Source of the DNA: Barnesiella sp. An55
Lineage (GTDB): Bacteria; Bacteroidota; Bacteroidia; Bacteroidales; Barnesiellaceae
Length of the DNA stretch: 64,000 bases
NCBI RefSeq assembly: GCF_002161555.1
Contig: NZ_NFHZ01000018.1
Coordinates: 1 to 64,000, forward strand
Direction: 5' to 3'
Shown: positions 14,934 to 24,425 of the stretch, in pieces
How positions within the stretch are numbered: the stretch's first letter is position 1
How the letters are laid out: the number at the start of each line of letters is the position of its first letter
Made by a program: the position numbers and the translations under genes
Notes under the pieces: generated by a model
The model's input: the letters and a program-made list of their open reading frames with translations, nothing else
Databases searched by the model: none
What the model was told of the DNA's origin: nothing

Positions 14934-17900
14934 TTACTTCACGATGATCGTCTGTGCCGGGGTGCGGGCAATCAGTTGCGGGGCATAGAGGCATTGTATG
15001 GTCGAGAGTCCCTGGGTATAGTCGCCGGGGCGATCGACGTTGAGCTCGTAGGTGATGACGTAGGTGCCTTTGGGCAGGAAGTCGAAGTAGAAACGAGTCT
15101 CGGCATTTTTCACCTCTTGGTAGTAGCAGATGCGTTCGCGGCAGTTGTAGCCCGATAGCTGATCGACAGGCTCGAGGCAAGCGGCCCGGGAGTCGGTGAG
15201 GCAGACGAATTGCAGGTCTTGTCCGGCGGTGATGGTGAGCCGTATGGACACGCGGTCGCCGGTCTTGAGGGCTACGGTGTTGAGGGGTACGTAGGTGCCC
15301 GACGGCTGGCGAACGAGTATCTGCCGGTCGATAGCCAGTTCTTTGACCGATGCGGCCGATACGTTTTTCACATCGTCGTAGTATTGCCAGTAGAGGGCTC
15401 CCCACGAGGGTTGACGGTGGCCGGTCGAGATCACGGCCTCGGCGTCGGCTGCCGTCACCTGGTTGCCCGACAGGGTGTATTCGGTCAATCCCACGAAGGG
15501 CTCTTCGGGGGTATATTTCATCTCTTTGCCTCCCCACACGATGATGGGCTGGGTCGAGTCGGCCGCCAGCCAGTCGGTGCCGCCGTAGAGCAGGGCATAG
15601 ATGGCCTCGAGAGTCGAGGGCACCGATTCCCAGGCGTTGGTCTGCTTTTGGGCAAGCAGCCAGCGACGCATCTCGTCGAGTTCGCTGGTGACGGGCTCGA
15701 CTGTGGCGAAGGCGGCAATGAGGGCGCATTGCTCCTGCACGGCACTGTTGTTATAGCCATAGGACGAGCGGTTGTTGGGCCAGAACATACCCTTGTCGGG
15801 GGTAGTCACGGCATATTGGCGCAGCGAGGCGACAATCTCGCGGGCTACGTCGGGGAAGCCGTATTGTTGCAGCGCCATGGCGGCGTAGGCCTTCTCGATG
15901 GTCGAGAAGTTGACCCATTGCTTGAGTTTCTCGACCATTATTTTGTGCAGCCCGAGCATGTTGCCGGCGAGCGGGATGTCGAGGTAGGAGGCGCGCATGT
16001 GTAGGTAGCAGATGTCGTTGTAGGTGAGTGGCGCATTGGGCTCGCGTCGGCGTTGCCGCTCGATGCATTGGTCGAGGTACCCGATGGCACGGGTCTGCAT
16101 CTCGTGTATGGTGCTGTCGTCGAGGGGTATGCCCAATGCACGCATGCGGGCGAAGCTCTCGAGGATATTCATCGTGACCCATTGGCTGGCGGGCATCCCT
16201 TTGAACCAGCTCCAGCCGCCTTCGCTCTCTTGGAGATTCTGTAGCTTGAGGATGGCTTCACGCGAGAGACGGTCGGCCCGGTTGGTGTCGAAGAGGGTGG
16301 CCAGTTGTTGCATGCGCTCGGTTTCGTTGTCGGCCTCGAGCACCCAGGGGGTAGCCGAGAGCAGTACCTGCTTCAGTTCCTCGTTCTGAGCCAGGAGCGA
16401 GGTGAGGTTCTTGTTGCCGGACGCTTTCCACGACTCGATGGCCCGGGCTATAATCGGGTTGTTGCGGGCAATCGTCGAGGCGAGGCTGTTGGCATAGAGT
16501 GTGGCCGCAATCGAGATGGCGTCGTTGCCGTCGATGTCGGTGAGGGGTGGCAAGGCCTGTACGGCATACCAGGCGGGATTGTTGCAATATTGCAGGGTCA
16601 TGCGCACACTCTCGACAGAGGGTGATTCCAGTTTTTGTTCCATACCGGGCATGACGATGGGGGTGGTCTGTTCACCGCTGGGGATGTAGAAGGGCTTGCT
16701 GTCGGTTACCAGCACACGGGTAGGCAACACGGGCAGAATCTGTTGTTCTCCGTCGCTGTATTGCAGGGTCGAGGCTTTGACGCGGAATCCCAGCAGCTCG
16801 ATTCCGTCGGGTACTGTAAAGGTGTAGTCGATGGTGCGGCTGTTGCCCGGGTCGATGATGAAGGCCGATAGACTGGTGTTAATCACCTGCTCGGTGTAGG
16901 GGTCGAAGAGTTCGAAGCGCACGGTGCCCTCCTGGTGGGTATCGCTTTGGTTCTGTATGGCGGTGGCGATAGTCACCTTGTCGGCCTGCCGAACGAAACG
17001 GGGCAGGTTGGGCGATACCATGAGCGGCTTGCTGGCAACGGTCTGTGCCTCGTATTGGCCCGAGAAAAGTCCCTCTGTATAGGCCAGGGCCAGGAATTGC
17101 CAGGTGGTGTTTTCGTTGGGTACGGTAAACGATAGGGATACCTGTCCCAGCGAGTCGGTTGTGAGCGAGGGGTAGAAGAAGGCCGTGCTTACCTCGCTGG
17201 TGCGCAGGGGCTCGTCTGCTTGGGTGCCGCCGGTCTCTTCGCTGGTTTCGAGCGACGTCGAGGCCGAGCCCTTGGCCATCGCGTTGTTGGCGCTCTTGGT
17301 CACAACCACTTCGTCGAGTGCAAGTCCGGCTTCGGCTTCATTGATTTGTATGCCCGATGCTACCGCATTGGAGGTGAAGATGGGGAATCGGCTGCTGCGA
17401 CCACTCAGCAGGTTGAGATAGAGGAACTGCGTGGCCGTCTCTTCGGGGATGGACAAATAGTCGGGACGAACGTCCACTTGCAGTTGACGGTTGTAATGGT
17501 GGTCGGTCGTGGGGTAAGTCGAGATGCGGGTGTAAGGCACCGGAGCCGGTGCGCTGAAGTCCCAGCGGTGCTTGCGGATGGCCTGCATCGAGGCATCGAA
17601 CATCTCGGCCATGAAGCGTGCCGTGACGGGATTGCCCTGAGCATCGGTTACCGAGAAGGTCCAGTTTTCGAGATTGCCCGGCTGCAGTTTGTTACGGAAC
17701 GACTCGGTTTTGATATTCAGTTTGCGGTCGGGTACAGCCTGTCGTATGGTCACCTGGGCTCTCTTTATCTCGCCGTCGCGCACGGTGAGCAGACTGATGG
17801 TGGCGAGGCCGCCGAACGACTTGTCGAATTTGACCGACAGCGTTTTGCAGCTGTTGCTAAGCTTGAGCATGCGGGTCTCGACCAGGCGGTCGGGGGTGTA

Positions 17901-20735
17901 GATGGAGTAGTAGATATACCCTTCGCGCAGCGAGGTGCCCACGGGTATCTTCACCGTCTCGCCCACCTCGGCCGTGATGTCGGTGCGAGGAAGCCAGATT
18001 TCGGCAAAGCAGGGCGGCTGTTTGTCCTTCTCGCTGTAGAGCACGAAGTTGCACTCCGAGCGGATAATTCGTTTCGACTCGTCGTTGCTGAAGGCTACGA
18101 TGCGATAGGGGCCCGAAGCCCATTTCGAGAAGTCGGGATAGAGGGCGTGGCCGTCGGCGCCGATGGTTACCTCGCCTACCTGCATCTTGATTTTGAGGCT
18201 GTCGAGCGGTTCATCCTCGGCGTTGTAGAGCGAATAGAAGACAAGCCGACAGGCCCGATCGACTTTCTGCCCGTTGAGGGTGCGCACCTGGGCCTTGATT
18301 TGCCCGGCCGATTTGAACTTGTCGAGGTATTGGGGGGCGGTGACGGTGATGAAGTAGGGCGAGTCTCCTACCTGCACGGTGGTCGATTGCTCTACCGTCT
18401 CGCCGGTGGGGGCGGTGACGGTCGCTTCGATTTGATAGATATAGGCTTGCTCGCGGTTGATATTCTCTTGGAGGGCATCGCGTTGGGGAATGAAGGTGAT
18501 AGCGAAGTTGCCCGATGCATCGACCGTGGTGGTGCGGGTCTCGATCTCCTCACGTTCGACAGGCAGGTAGAAGCGGAAGAAGAGGTTGGCCTGCCGGTAA
18601 ATCGTGTATCGTACCGAGGCTCCCGCTTGCGGCACACCGCTGTAACTGCGGGCCGAGCCTTGCAGGGTGACGGGTTTGCCAAAGCTGGTACCTTCGGTCA
18701 CCGGTTTGAATTCGACGCGGAACATGGGCAGCTTGTATTCGGCTACCGAGACAGAAATCTGGTCGCCCCACGACTGGTTCACGCGCAGGGTATAGTTGCC
18801 CAGCAGGTTGCCGCGGGGAATGACAAACGAACCGGTGAACTGGCCGTAGGCGTCGGTGGTAATCTCGACCGAAGCTACCTCGCGTGACGAGGGGTCGAGC
18901 AGGGTGACCGTGCAACGTTCGTTGGGAACGGTGCGGCTCTCGCGGGTCGAGTTGATGTAGCGGATGCCCGAGAAGTAGATTGTCTGTCCCGGGCGGTAGA
19001 GCGAGCGGTCGGTAAAGAGCTCGGTGTTGGTTTCGTTGTCGTCGCGGTCGTAGATACCCGGCGATGAGAGTCGGGTGGCCGGTGCGAAGCGGTCGAGCGC
19101 GGTCGATACCTGGGCAAAGAGGAATCCTTCGCTGTTGGTATCGATGAGGCAGAGGCCGTTCTTGTCGGTGCGGAGGCGGGCCTTCTCGGTGGCGTCTTTG
19201 CCTTGGTAACTGTCTGAAGCGTAGAGGGTCACATCGGCTTTGGACAGAGGTTTGCCCGTGCGGGCATCGACGGCGAGCAACTCGATGCGTTTGTCGGAGG
19301 CGGGTCGTGTGATGACCTTCACGCCCGAGACGGTGTAGTAGCTGGTCGATTGTTGGGCCTGCCCGTCGATGAGCATCTCGACTACATAGAGGCCGGGGCC
19401 GAGTTGCGGGAAGGCGATGCTTTGTTGGCGCGGCACGAGCGAGAGGGTGTCGCCGATGGCGTAGTCGTGGTTATAGACACAATCGTCGCGGTTCCAGTTC
19501 TGAGGCGTATAGTAGTAGGTGTTCTGCTCGGTTATCGAGAGGGGTTTAGGCTGCCGGTAGATGCGCAGGGTGAGGGTGTCGATGTTGCGATATGAAAGTT
19601 GCACGCTGTCGGTCTCGCCCGGATAGGCTACGCTGGGCAGGGAGGTATAGGCCTCGTGGGCGGTGAAGGTGTTGCGCAGATTCACCAGTATGTTGATGTT
19701 GCGATATTTGGGGTAGGCTGCAATCCACTGGTTACAGAGGTCGAGAGCCCGGCGGGCACTGTCGTAGCGGTCGGTATCCCACAGTCTCGATGCAAGAGTC
19801 GAGGCTACTTCGACCGAATAGGGCTTGTCGCGATAGCTCTCGAGCAAGTTGTTCAGCAGCTCGATGTAGTTGCCGAAGAGCACCTCTTTGTCGTCGTTGT
19901 AGTAGAGGTTCTCGTCCAGGTATTCGAGGCGTTGCAGGTCCCACATCATGAGCGGGGCCGAGCCGGTTTCGGCGGCATGGGCCTTGAGGACATCGGCATA
20001 GAGTTGGAGAATGCGGCCGTCGGGCTGCTTCTTGCCGTCCAGGGCGATGGTTGTAAACTTCTGTGCCGGTACCAGCAACTCTTTGCGGGCAATCGGTTGG
20101 ACAGGCGAGTAGCTGCTCTCCTGCTTGTAGAGGTCGATGGCTTCGCCCACCACGAAGTCGTAGAGGGTGGGGCGGAAAATCGAATCGCAGCCGATGGTGA
20201 GAGCCTGGCGATAGGCACTTACCGGCGTAGCCAGCAGTTCCTGTACGGGGGCTGTGGCCTGGGTGAGGAGGGTGTCGATTTTGGACATGAACATGTTGGC
20301 GCTCCAGGTCTCGAGCGGCTGGGAGAAGTCGTCGATCTCGTCGCGCAGGCGTATCCGGTAGTTATCTTCGAGGTAGAGGTGGTACAACCGGGCCGAGATG
20401 AGGCGCAGCAGACTCTGCTCGACGGGGTTTTTCGAACGGTCGGCCAGCGATTCCGTCTGGCCGATGATGGCGGGGAGACTGTCGCGGTCGATGAGTAACT
20501 GGGCCGCCGACTGTTTCATGAGTGAGGCAATGACGGCTGGTGCATCGTGTTGTGCCAACGCCCGTTTCAGGTCGATGCTGGCCGAGTCGAGGGCATCTTT
20601 GGGCGCAACCTTTATCTGCTCTTCGGCCGATAGTTCTTGTTTCATAGAATCTGATGTGTGGGTCAGAGCTCGGGCTCCGACAATCGCTCCTAATGAAAAG
20701 AGAGTAGCCACGATAATCCATGTTCCTTTTTTCAT
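14934..20735 (-). CDS. Bacterial alpha-2-macroglobulin family protein (no thioester)
   Basis: 1933 aa with an N-terminal membrane-anchor/signal segment (residues 5-23). Order: a helical N-terminal region (~25-390), macroglobulin-type beta domains including MG2 (LFTDRSLYRPGQTIYFSGIR ~580) and bait-type linkers. Next come the A2M domain (~1210, FFYPSLTTDSLGQVSLSFTVPN) and a terpenoid-cyclase-like helical domain (~1440-1740, SEGGWSWFKGMPASQWVTM). A receptor-binding-like C-terminus (FYFDFLPKGTYVITYELNV) ends it. The thioester motif CxEQ expected at the start of the helical domain is replaced by DGNDAISIA. A TonB-plug-like motif LDEVVVTKSANNAMAKGSA sits near residue 1140. Probably a periplasmic protease trap or scaffold; no pbpC next to it. 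Confidence 0.87.
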   Translation of the reverse strand: MKKGTWIIVATLFSLGAIVGARALTHTSDSMKQELSAEEQIKVAPKDALDSASIDLKRALAQHDAPAVIASLMKQSAAQLLIDRDSLPAIIGQTESLADRSKNPVEQSLLRLISARLYHLYLEDNYRIRLRDEIDDFSQPLETWSANMFMSKIDTLLTQATAPVQELLATPVSAYRQALTIGCDSIFRPTLYDFVVGEAIDLYKQESSYSPVQPIARKELLVPAQKFTTIALDGKKQPDGRILQLYADVLKAHAAETGSAPLMMWDLQRLEYLDENLYYNDDKEVLFGNYIELLNNLLESYRDKPYSVEVASTLASRLWDTDRYDSARRALDLCNQWIAAYPKYRNINILVNLRNTFTAHEAYTSLPSVAYPGETDSVQLSYRNIDTLTLRIYRQPKPLSITEQNTYYYTPQNWNRDDCVYNHDYAIGDTLSLVPRQQSIAFPQLGPGLYVVEMLIDGQAQQSTSYYTVSGVKVITRPASDKRIELLAVDARTGKPLSKADVTLYASDSYQGKDATEKARLRTDKNGLCLIDTNSEGFLFAQVSTALDRFAPATRLSSPGIYDRDDNETNTELFTDRSLYRPGQTIYFSGIRYINSTRESRTVPNERCTVTLLDPSSREVASVEITTDAYGQFTGSFVIPRGNLLGNYTLRVNQSWGDQISVSVAEYKLPMFRVEFKPVTEGTSFGKPVTLQGSARSYSGVPQAGASVRYTIYRQANLFFRFYLPVEREEIETRTTTVDASGNFAITFIPQRDALQENINREQAYIYQIEATVTAPTGETVEQSTTVQVGDSPYFITVTAPQYLDKFKSAGQIKAQVRTLNGQKVDRACRLVFYSLYNAEDEPLDSLKIKMQVGEVTIGADGHALYPDFSKWASGPYRIVAFSNDESKRIIRSECNFVLYSEKDKQPPCFAEIWLPRTDITAEVGETVKIPVGTSLREGYIYYSIYTPDRLVETRMLKLSNSCKTLSVKFDKSFGGLATISLLTVRDGEIKRAQVTIRQAVPDRKLNIKTESFRNKLQPGNLENWTFSVTDAQGNPVTARFMAEMFDASMQAIRKHRWDFSAPAPVPYTRISTYPTTDHHYNRQLQVDVRPDYLSIPEETATQFLYLNLLSGRSSRFPIFTSNAVASGIQINEAEAGLALDEVVVTKSANNAMAKGSASTSLETSEETGGTQADEPLRTSEVSTAFFYPSLTTDSLGQVSLSFTVPNENTTWQFLALAYTEGLFSGQYEAQTVASKPLMVSPNLPRFVRQADKVTIATAIQNQSDTHQEGTVRFELFDPYTEQVINTSLSAFIIDPGNSRTIDYTFTVPDGIELLGFRVKASTLQYSDGEQQILPVLPTRVLVTDSKPFYIPSGEQTTPIVMPGMEQKLESPSVESVRMTLQYCNNPAWYAVQALPPLTDIDGNDAISIAATLYANSLASTIARNNPIIARAIESWKASGNKNLTSLLAQNEELKQVLLSATPWVLEADNETERMQQLATLFDTNRADRLSREAILKLQNLQESEGGWSWFKGMPASQWVTMNILESFARMRALGIPLDDSTIHEMQTRAIGYLDQCIERQRRREPNAPLTYNDICYLHMRASYLDIPLAGNMLGLHKIMVEKLKQWVNFSTIEKAYAAMALQQYGFPDVAREIVASLRQYAVTTPDKGMFWPNNRSSYGYNNSAVQEQCALIAAFATVEPVTSELDEMRRWLLAQKQTNAWESVPSTLEAIYALLYGGTDWLAADSTQPIIVWGGKEMKYTPEEPFVGLTEYTLSGNQVTAADAEAVISTGHRQPSWGALYWQYYDDVKNVSAASVKELAIDRQILVRQPSGTYVPLNTVALKTGDRVSIRLTITAGQDLQFVCLTDSRAACLEPVDQLSGYNCRERICYYQEVKNAETRFYFDFLPKGTYVITYELNVDRPGDYTQGLSTIQCLYAPQLIARTPAQTIIVK

Positions 20736-20812
20736 ATGCGATATGTTAATATATTGGACTTTTATATATAAAATTTACTTAACAGTGTATATCTATAAAG
20801 ATGCCATAGCGG

Positions 20813-22003
20813 TCACGAACGCTGCATGAGGTGTCCGCTTTTCCCGTTGATGCGATCGACAACCACGGCGATAGCACCGTCGCCGGTTACATTGCAGGCG
20901 GTCCCGAAGCTGTCCATGGCGATGTAGAGGGCTATCATGAGGGCTTGGGCCGTGTCGTCGAAGCCGAGCATTCCCTCGAGCACACCCAGGGCGGCCATGA
21001 TGGCTCCGCCGGGTACACCGGGGGCAGCTACCATGGTGATGCCGAGCATGAGGATGAAGCCACTGAAGTCGAGGGTGTGGATGGGCATACCGGCCATCAT
21101 CATGATGGCCATGGCGCAGGCGGTGATTTTCATCGTACTGCCCGACAGGTGTATGGTGGCACACAGGGGAATAACAAAGGTGGCGATGTTTTTGCTTACC
21201 CCGTTTTTAAGCGTTTGGGCCAGCGTGACGGGTATGGTGGCTGCCGACGACTGGGTGCCGAGTGCCGTGGCATAGGCAGGCAGCATGTTCTTGAGCAGCC
21301 GCAGGGGATTCTTGCGGCCGATGAGTCCGGCCAGCGAGAACTGGATGAGCAGCAGAAGAATGTGCAGGATGAAGATGACTACGATGATTTTGACAAATAC
21401 CGAGATGATGGAGGCAACCTGTCCCGAGAGGGTCATGTTTAGGAAGATGCCGAAGATGTGGAGCGGCAGCAGCGGGATGATAACCTTCTCGATGAGCAGG
21501 GTGATGATGTCGCGCAGGTCGGCAGCGGCCATGCGCAGGGTGTTGCCCTGTATAGCCGACAGTCCCAGCCCGATGCAGAAGGAGAGGAGCAGGGCGGTCA
21601 TGATGTCGAAGGGGGCGGGCATCTCGACGGTAAAGAAGGGTTTGAGGGTTGTTGCGCCCGTGTTGCTGATGGTGGTTGTGGCTTCGGTCGAGTGGGCAAT
21701 GAGCCGGGGGAATACGGCTTCGCCTGTGAAGTAGGTGAAGAACCCCGAGAAGACGGTGGAGCCGTAGGCGATGAGTGCCGTGATGAGCAGCAGCCGGCCG
21801 GCCCCTTTGCCCAAGTCGGCAATGGCCGGGATGATGAGGCCGATGATGATGAGCGGGATGATGAAGTTGAGGAAATTGCCAAACAGCCCGTTGAAGGTGA
21901 CAAACAGGCGGGCAATGGGTATCGGCAGGAATTGCCCCAGCACGATGCCGGCCACGATGGCGATGAGGACCTGTCCCAGAAGCGAGATGCGGAATTTTTT
22001 CAT
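20813..22003 (-). CDS. Dicarboxylate/amino acid:cation symporter
   Basis: 396 aa, within the DAACS (glutamate/aspartate/serine) family range. It has about eight hydrophobic segments and two re-entrant loops. The family regions are visible: NFIIPLIIIGLIIPAIADLG early, the serine-rich ATALGTQSSAATIPVTL hairpin at ~255, CATIHLSGSTMKITACA and the substrate-binding ALYIAMDSFGTACNVTGDGA near the C-terminus. It imports acidic or small neutral amino acids or C4-dicarboxylates with Na+/H+; the exact substrate cannot be told. It starts 34 bp after the B3/B4 gene, probably an operon. Confidence 0.92.
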   Translation of the reverse strand: MKKFRISLLGQVLIAIVAGIVLGQFLPIPIARLFVTFNGLFGNFLNFIIPLIIIGLIIPAIADLGKGAGRLLLITALIAYGSTVFSGFFTYFTGEAVFPRLIAHSTEATTTISNTGATTLKPFFTVEMPAPFDIMTALLLSFCIGLGLSAIQGNTLRMAAADLRDIITLLIEKVIIPLLPLHIFGIFLNMTLSGQVASIISVFVKIIVVIFILHILLLLIQFSLAGLIGRKNPLRLLKNMLPAYATALGTQSSAATIPVTLAQTLKNGVSKNIATFVIPLCATIHLSGSTMKITACAMAIMMMAGMPIHTLDFSGFILMLGITMVAAPGVPGGAIMAALGVLEGMLGFDDTAQALMIALYIAMDSFGTACNVTGDGAIAVVVDRINGKSGHLMQRS

Positions 22004-22037
22004 AATCGGTAGTTTGAGAGGGGGAGTTGTGATGAGG

Positions 22038-22721
22038 TTATTGTGCGAACTGCGAGGCGGGGACGATTGTTGTGTGGATGTCGGTAGCCGAGACGAATTG
22101 TGTCAGCAGCTCGACCGTCCAGTCGATGGTCTCGTCGAGAGGCATCTCCTCGCCATAGGCGTTGATGAGAAGCAACAGGCTGCGGGTGTCGAGAGAGATC
22201 TTGGTGCGCTCCTCGTCGCTGGTGGGTGTGCCTATACCGCCGGTGTGGTCGCGGTAAACGGGCAGCCCCTCGATGTTGAGCACGCCCCGGCCTATGCCGT
22301 GAAAGAGTTCGCCTTCGCGACCTACCCCCAGCGTGAGGTTGTCGCCGTCGATGTGGTCGGCATCGAAGGCTCCGATGGAGTAGCCTGCCCGTATGGAGAC
22401 GAGATTGCCCAAATCGACCAGCGTGTCGATGCGGTAGATGCCCATCCCTTTGACAATGCGTCGGCACAGAGCTTCGGATGATACCCGGTAGCGGTTGGGG
22501 TCCTTTCCAAAGGCCCGGTAGGCCTTGCGGGTGGCTTGTATGGCGGGGCGTTTGTTGATTTCGTCGAGTCGGTAGGCCGAGGCGATGTGCGACTCTTCGG
22601 CTCCGATGAGTTGCCACAAGGCCGGGTCGCTCTCGCTGTTGACTACGCGGGCCTGAATGACTCCGATGCGCAGTGCCGGGCAGGTGGTGGCAAACGCCTT
22701 TTCGATAGAGACGGTTTTCAT
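22038..22721 (-). CDS. B3/B4 tRNA-binding domain protein (PheT-like, standalone)
   Basis: 227 aa. It matches the B3/B4 domain of phenylalanyl-tRNA synthetase beta, found as a standalone protein in many bacteria: RPAIQATRKAYRAFGKDPNRYRVSSEAL and the GAFDADHIDGDNLTLGVGREGE segment. The synthetase B3/B4 domain edits mischarged Tyr-tRNA(Phe), so the standalone form is thought to be a possible trans-editing or amino-acid-binding protein; this is not shown here. It heads the probable operon with the symporter. A TACCTTTG box lies just upstream. Confidence 0.85.
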   Translation of the reverse strand: MKTVSIEKAFATTCPALRIGVIQARVVNSESDPALWQLIGAEESHIASAYRLDEINKRPAIQATRKAYRAFGKDPNRYRVSSEALCRRIVKGMGIYRIDTLVDLGNLVSIRAGYSIGAFDADHIDGDNLTLGVGREGELFHGIGRGVLNIEGLPVYRDHTGGIGTPTSDEERTKISLDTRSLLLLINAYGEEMPLDETIDWTVELLTQFVSATDIHTTIVPASQFAQ

Positions 22722-22738
22722 GGATAATGAGTTTTCCC

Positions 22739-22746
22739 CAAAGGTA
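22739..22746 (-). promoter_or_regulatory. -7 box of the B3/B4 - symporter operon
   Basis: TACCTTTG on the minus strand, 17 bp upstream of the ATG at 22721; short leader. Confidence 0.5.
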
Positions 22747-22800
22747 GTGATAAATTTCTTTTTTCTATCGGCGAGTAGGGCCTATTCCTGCGAATCATGT

Positions 22801-22808
22801 TATATTTG
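22801..22808 (+). promoter_or_regulatory. -7 box of the 22849 membrane gene
   Basis: TATATTTG 40 bp upstream of the ATG at 22849. It rules out the longer upstream reading of that gene. Confidence 0.5.
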
Positions 22809-22848
22809 CAAGAGTTGTTACGGGATATTATTAAAAAACAATAGATAT

Positions 22849-23670
22849 ATGAACGCACGATTGTTGTCGCCCATGGGCGCACTGAAGACGGGGTGGGCTC
22901 TGACCCGCAAAAATTTTATTGTCATGCTCGGCCTTTTCCTGGGAGTTATGGTTGTGTCGTGGATAGTCTCTTTGCTGGGGGGCAATGACATGACATCGAT
23001 TCGTTACTGGATTTTCTATATCGTAAGTATCCTTTTGTCGATATGGCTTGGGGCGGGCCTGAATAAGATTATGCTGAATGCCTATGCCGGCGAGGAACCC
23101 TCGTTCTCGACGTTTGGAGAGATATTGCCTAAACTGGGTGGCCTGATCGGGTTGAATCTGGTGGTAGGCATTATCTGTCTGCTCCCTATGATTATCGGTC
23201 TTGTCATTTTGGTAGTCGGTTTGGGTACGAGCCTGGCAGTCACCGATTTTTCCAACCCCTATGAAGTGGGGTATGCTTTGGGAATGATGTTCAGCGGGGT
23301 GTCGGGAATTGTCTCCGTAATCTTCTCTCTGGTTTCTTTGTATCTGTATCTGCGCCTGATGTTTGCGATTTATGCCTATGTCGATGATTCCTCTATTGGT
23401 GTGTTCGACGCCATTCAACGCAGTTGGACGATGACTCATGGGAATATGGGTAAAATCATTCTCTGCCTCTTGCTGATGATTGTGTTGAATATCATTGGCT
23501 TTATTGTCTTGATTGTGGGTATTGTGGTTACGCTCATTATCTCGGCCTTCATGATGGTGGCCATGTATGAGCAGATCAAGGAGAGCGAACAGAAGGTCGT
23601 AGTAGATGAGGCCGTGAACCAAACAGTCGAATCGGCTCAATCTGAGGGAAAAATGGATAATGCCGAATAA
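22849..23670 (+). CDS. Multi-pass inner-membrane protein of unknown function
   Basis: 273 aa from the ATG at 22849, preceded by a -7 box. There are about five to six membrane helices (for example FIVMLGLFLGVMVVSWIVSLL, IGLNLVVGIICLLPMIIGLV and the C-terminal IILCLLLMIVLNIIGFIVLIV). The pattern of AIQRSWTMTHGNMGKIILCLL after a helix pair resembles the DUF975/glycerophosphodiester phosphodiesterase membrane-domain group. The cytoplasmic tail is acidic (VVVDEAVNQTVESAQSEGK). No catalytic site is seen. Confidence 0.75.
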   Translation: MNARLLSPMGALKTGWALTRKNFIVMLGLFLGVMVVSWIVSLLGGNDMTSIRYWIFYIVSILLSIWLGAGLNKIMLNAYAGEEPSFSTFGEILPKLGGLIGLNLVVGIICLLPMIIGLVILVVGLGTSLAVTDFSNPYEVGYALGMMFSGVSGIVSVIFSLVSLYLYLRLMFAIYAYVDDSSIGVFDAIQRSWTMTHGNMGKIILCLLLMIVLNIIGFIVLIVGIVVTLIISAFMMVAMYEQIKESEQKVVVDEAVNQTVESAQSEGKMDNAE

Positions 23671-23743
23671 ATGAATGATATACAGTCCCGCCCTGGCCGG
23701 AAGATGACTTGCGGTGTGGCGGGATTGCTGTTTCTTGTGCCGT

Positions 23744-24310
23744 ATGGATAGTGTGCAGTATTGTTGCTCTTACGATTCTCCGCTGGGCGCGATGACGATG
23801 ACCGGCGACGGGGTGAGCTTGACAGGCCTGTGGTTCGACGGGCAGAAGTATTTCCCGGTGTCGAGGGTGGCGGCTTGCGAAAGAAGATTGCTACCGGTGT
23901 TTGACCAGACGCGGCGGTGGCTCGACCTCTATTTCTCGGGCGGGAATCCCGGGACGATGCCGTTTGTGCGGCTGGAGGGTAGCCCCTTCAGACTTGCCGT
24001 GTGGCGCCTGTTGCAGGAGATTCCACGTGGGCGTGTGGTCTCCTATGGGGCAATAGTCCGCCGGCTGTCGTTCTTGAGAGGTGGAGCCCGGGTATCGGCG
24101 CAGGCCGTGGGGGGTGCCGTGGGGCACAACCCGGTGAGTATCGTGGTGCCGTGCCATCGGGTCGTGGGGAGCGACGGCAGCCTTATTGGATATGCCGGAG
24201 GTCTTGACCGGAAGGTGGCTCTGCTGCGGCTTGAGGGGATAGCGTGTCGCGATTTTTCCTGCATCGCCAGCCCGGTGGAGTGGCCCGGCCCCGGCGGTGA
24301 ATGGCTTTAG
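23744..24310 (+). CDS. ogt: Methylated-DNA--protein-cysteine S-methyltransferase
   Basis: 188 aa from the ATG at 23744; an in-frame start at 23714 is possible but less likely. The active-site motif PCHRV is at ~145, followed by GSDGSLIGYAGGLDRKVALL. The DNA-binding part FRLAVWRLLQEIPRGRVVSYG and the conserved NP before the active site (GHNPVSIVVPCHR) are intact. It repairs O6-alkylguanine by irreversible transfer to its cysteine, in the cytoplasm. Single gene. A GC-rich hairpin lies downstream. Confidence 0.93.
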   Translation: MDSVQYCCSYDSPLGAMTMTGDGVSLTGLWFDGQKYFPVSRVAACERRLLPVFDQTRRWLDLYFSGGNPGTMPFVRLEGSPFRLAVWRLLQEIPRGRVVSYGAIVRRLSFLRGGARVSAQAVGGAVGHNPVSIVVPCHRVVGSDGSLIGYAGGLDRKVALLRLEGIACRDFSCIASPVEWPGPGGEWL

Positions 24311-24342
24311 AGAAGCCCCGATGTGAAGGGTTTTATAATAGG

Positions 24343-24372
24343 AAGGCGGCTCCCGTGAAACGGGGCCGCCTT
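24343..24372. terminator. Hairpin between convergent genes
   Basis: AAGGCGGC-TCCCG-TGAAA-CGGG-GCCGCCTT. The T-run is weak on both strands, so termination is likely but not certain. Confidence 0.4.
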
Positions 24373-24425
24373 GTCGTTTGGAGCAGTCTGTGAGAGATTG
24401 CTCCATCGGTGAGGTGGGGAAGTGT

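Noticed and set aside
17220-18887. 555-codon plus-strand ORF inside the alpha-2-macroglobulin gene
   Set aside because: Antisense shadow with the same low-information composition; the minus-strand product is clearly a macroglobulin.
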